This document shows, piece after piece, positions 63,841-64,000 of a stretch of 64,000 nucleotides of DNA. The notes beneath the pieces are model-generated. The model did no database searches. It was not told the origin of the DNA and saw nothing but the letters and a program-made list of their open reading frames with translations. Where the stretch lies: assembly GCA_963667455.2 (NCBI GenBank), contig CAXXFR010000019.1:186001-250000 (forward strand), in the 5' to 3' direction. Source of the stretch: Bin55 sp963667455 (lineage in GTDB: Bacteria > Pseudomonadota > Gammaproteobacteria > Pseudomonadales > Azotimanducaceae). The position numbers and the translations under genes were made by a program. How positions within the stretch are numbered: the stretch's first letter is position 1; each line of letters starts with the position of its first letter.

Positions 63841-64000
63841 TTCCAGTTGTAGGTCAACACTCGCGCTTTCCGTCTCGTCGAGTTCATCTATACGGAATCA
63901 TCCAGCTCAAGTCTCGACCAAGCTGTTCGTCGGCCGAAATTGCAGGAATCCGTAGACTAGACGACAACCCAAGAGTACTCTGGCAGCTGTTCGACTGTGA

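Noticed and set aside
1..64000. CRISPR arrays, prophage, transposases, integrons
   Set aside because: No regularly spaced short repeats, no integrase or transposase motifs and no IS-like inverted repeats were seen on reading both strands.

Overview
The window looks like a piece of chromosome from an unplaced gammaproteobacterium (Gram-negative, mid-range GC by eye). Pointers are BamD, LspA, LptF/LptG, a FabY-type ketoacyl synthase, valS next to holC, a HolD-like gene before rimI, class I IlvC and a DAHP synthase of the AroF/G/H type. I see no phage genes, IS elements, rRNA or CRISPR array. One tRNA gene is present. Both window edges are cut arbitrarily: ribF is truncated on the left.

Layout. 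1-6.4 kb: core genes ribF-lspA, bamD (reverse), rluD and the branched-chain amino acid set ilvI-ilvH-ilvC. 6.5-11 kb: a GPP34 (GOLPH3-like) gene, then a coupled trio of membrane di-iron hydroxylase, GH3-type acyl-amido synthetase and a frameshifted enolase-superfamily enzyme. 11-18 kb: msrP-msrQ-phhB, a DAHP synthase, holD-like-rimI, prfC and a SirB1-family gene. 18-26.4 kb: fabY, moaB, a giant single-chain acyl-CoA carboxylase (CT-alpha, CT-beta, BC and biotinyl parts in one polypeptide) and a TSUP permease.

26.6-44.2 kb is the least ordinary part: about 17.5 kb entirely on the minus strand. In transcription order it holds five tandem paralogues (about 600-670 aa each) that are membrane-anchored or lipidated and consist of helical repeats with a W..xDP..AL signature. 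These are followed by a 1376-aa multi-pass membrane protein carrying an internal TonB-box-like motif, and a 1170-aa ABC-2-permease/M1-peptidase-like protein that lacks a visible zinc site and ends in a golvesin-like domain. I recognise no described system with this composition.

44.3-56.7 kb returns to mostly core genes: a PhyH-family oxygenase, hemH, a PIG3-like quinone oxidoreductase, valS-holC, lptF-lptG, an RDD membrane protein, malate synthase G broken by two frameshifts, and an SDR. 56.7-64 kb has tRNA-Leu(CAA), a YgjP-like metalloprotease, an unknown secreted protein, and two tandem 743-aa secreted beta-sandwich-repeat paralogues from a recent duplication that included flanking DNA.

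Three places show likely indels (near 10365, 53750 and 54111), two of them in short A or T runs. They could be real mutations or assembly errors; the sequence alone cannot decide. No stretch longer than 300 bases lacks a gene; the two largest gaps (26375-26645 and 61338-61608) are described in their own entries.
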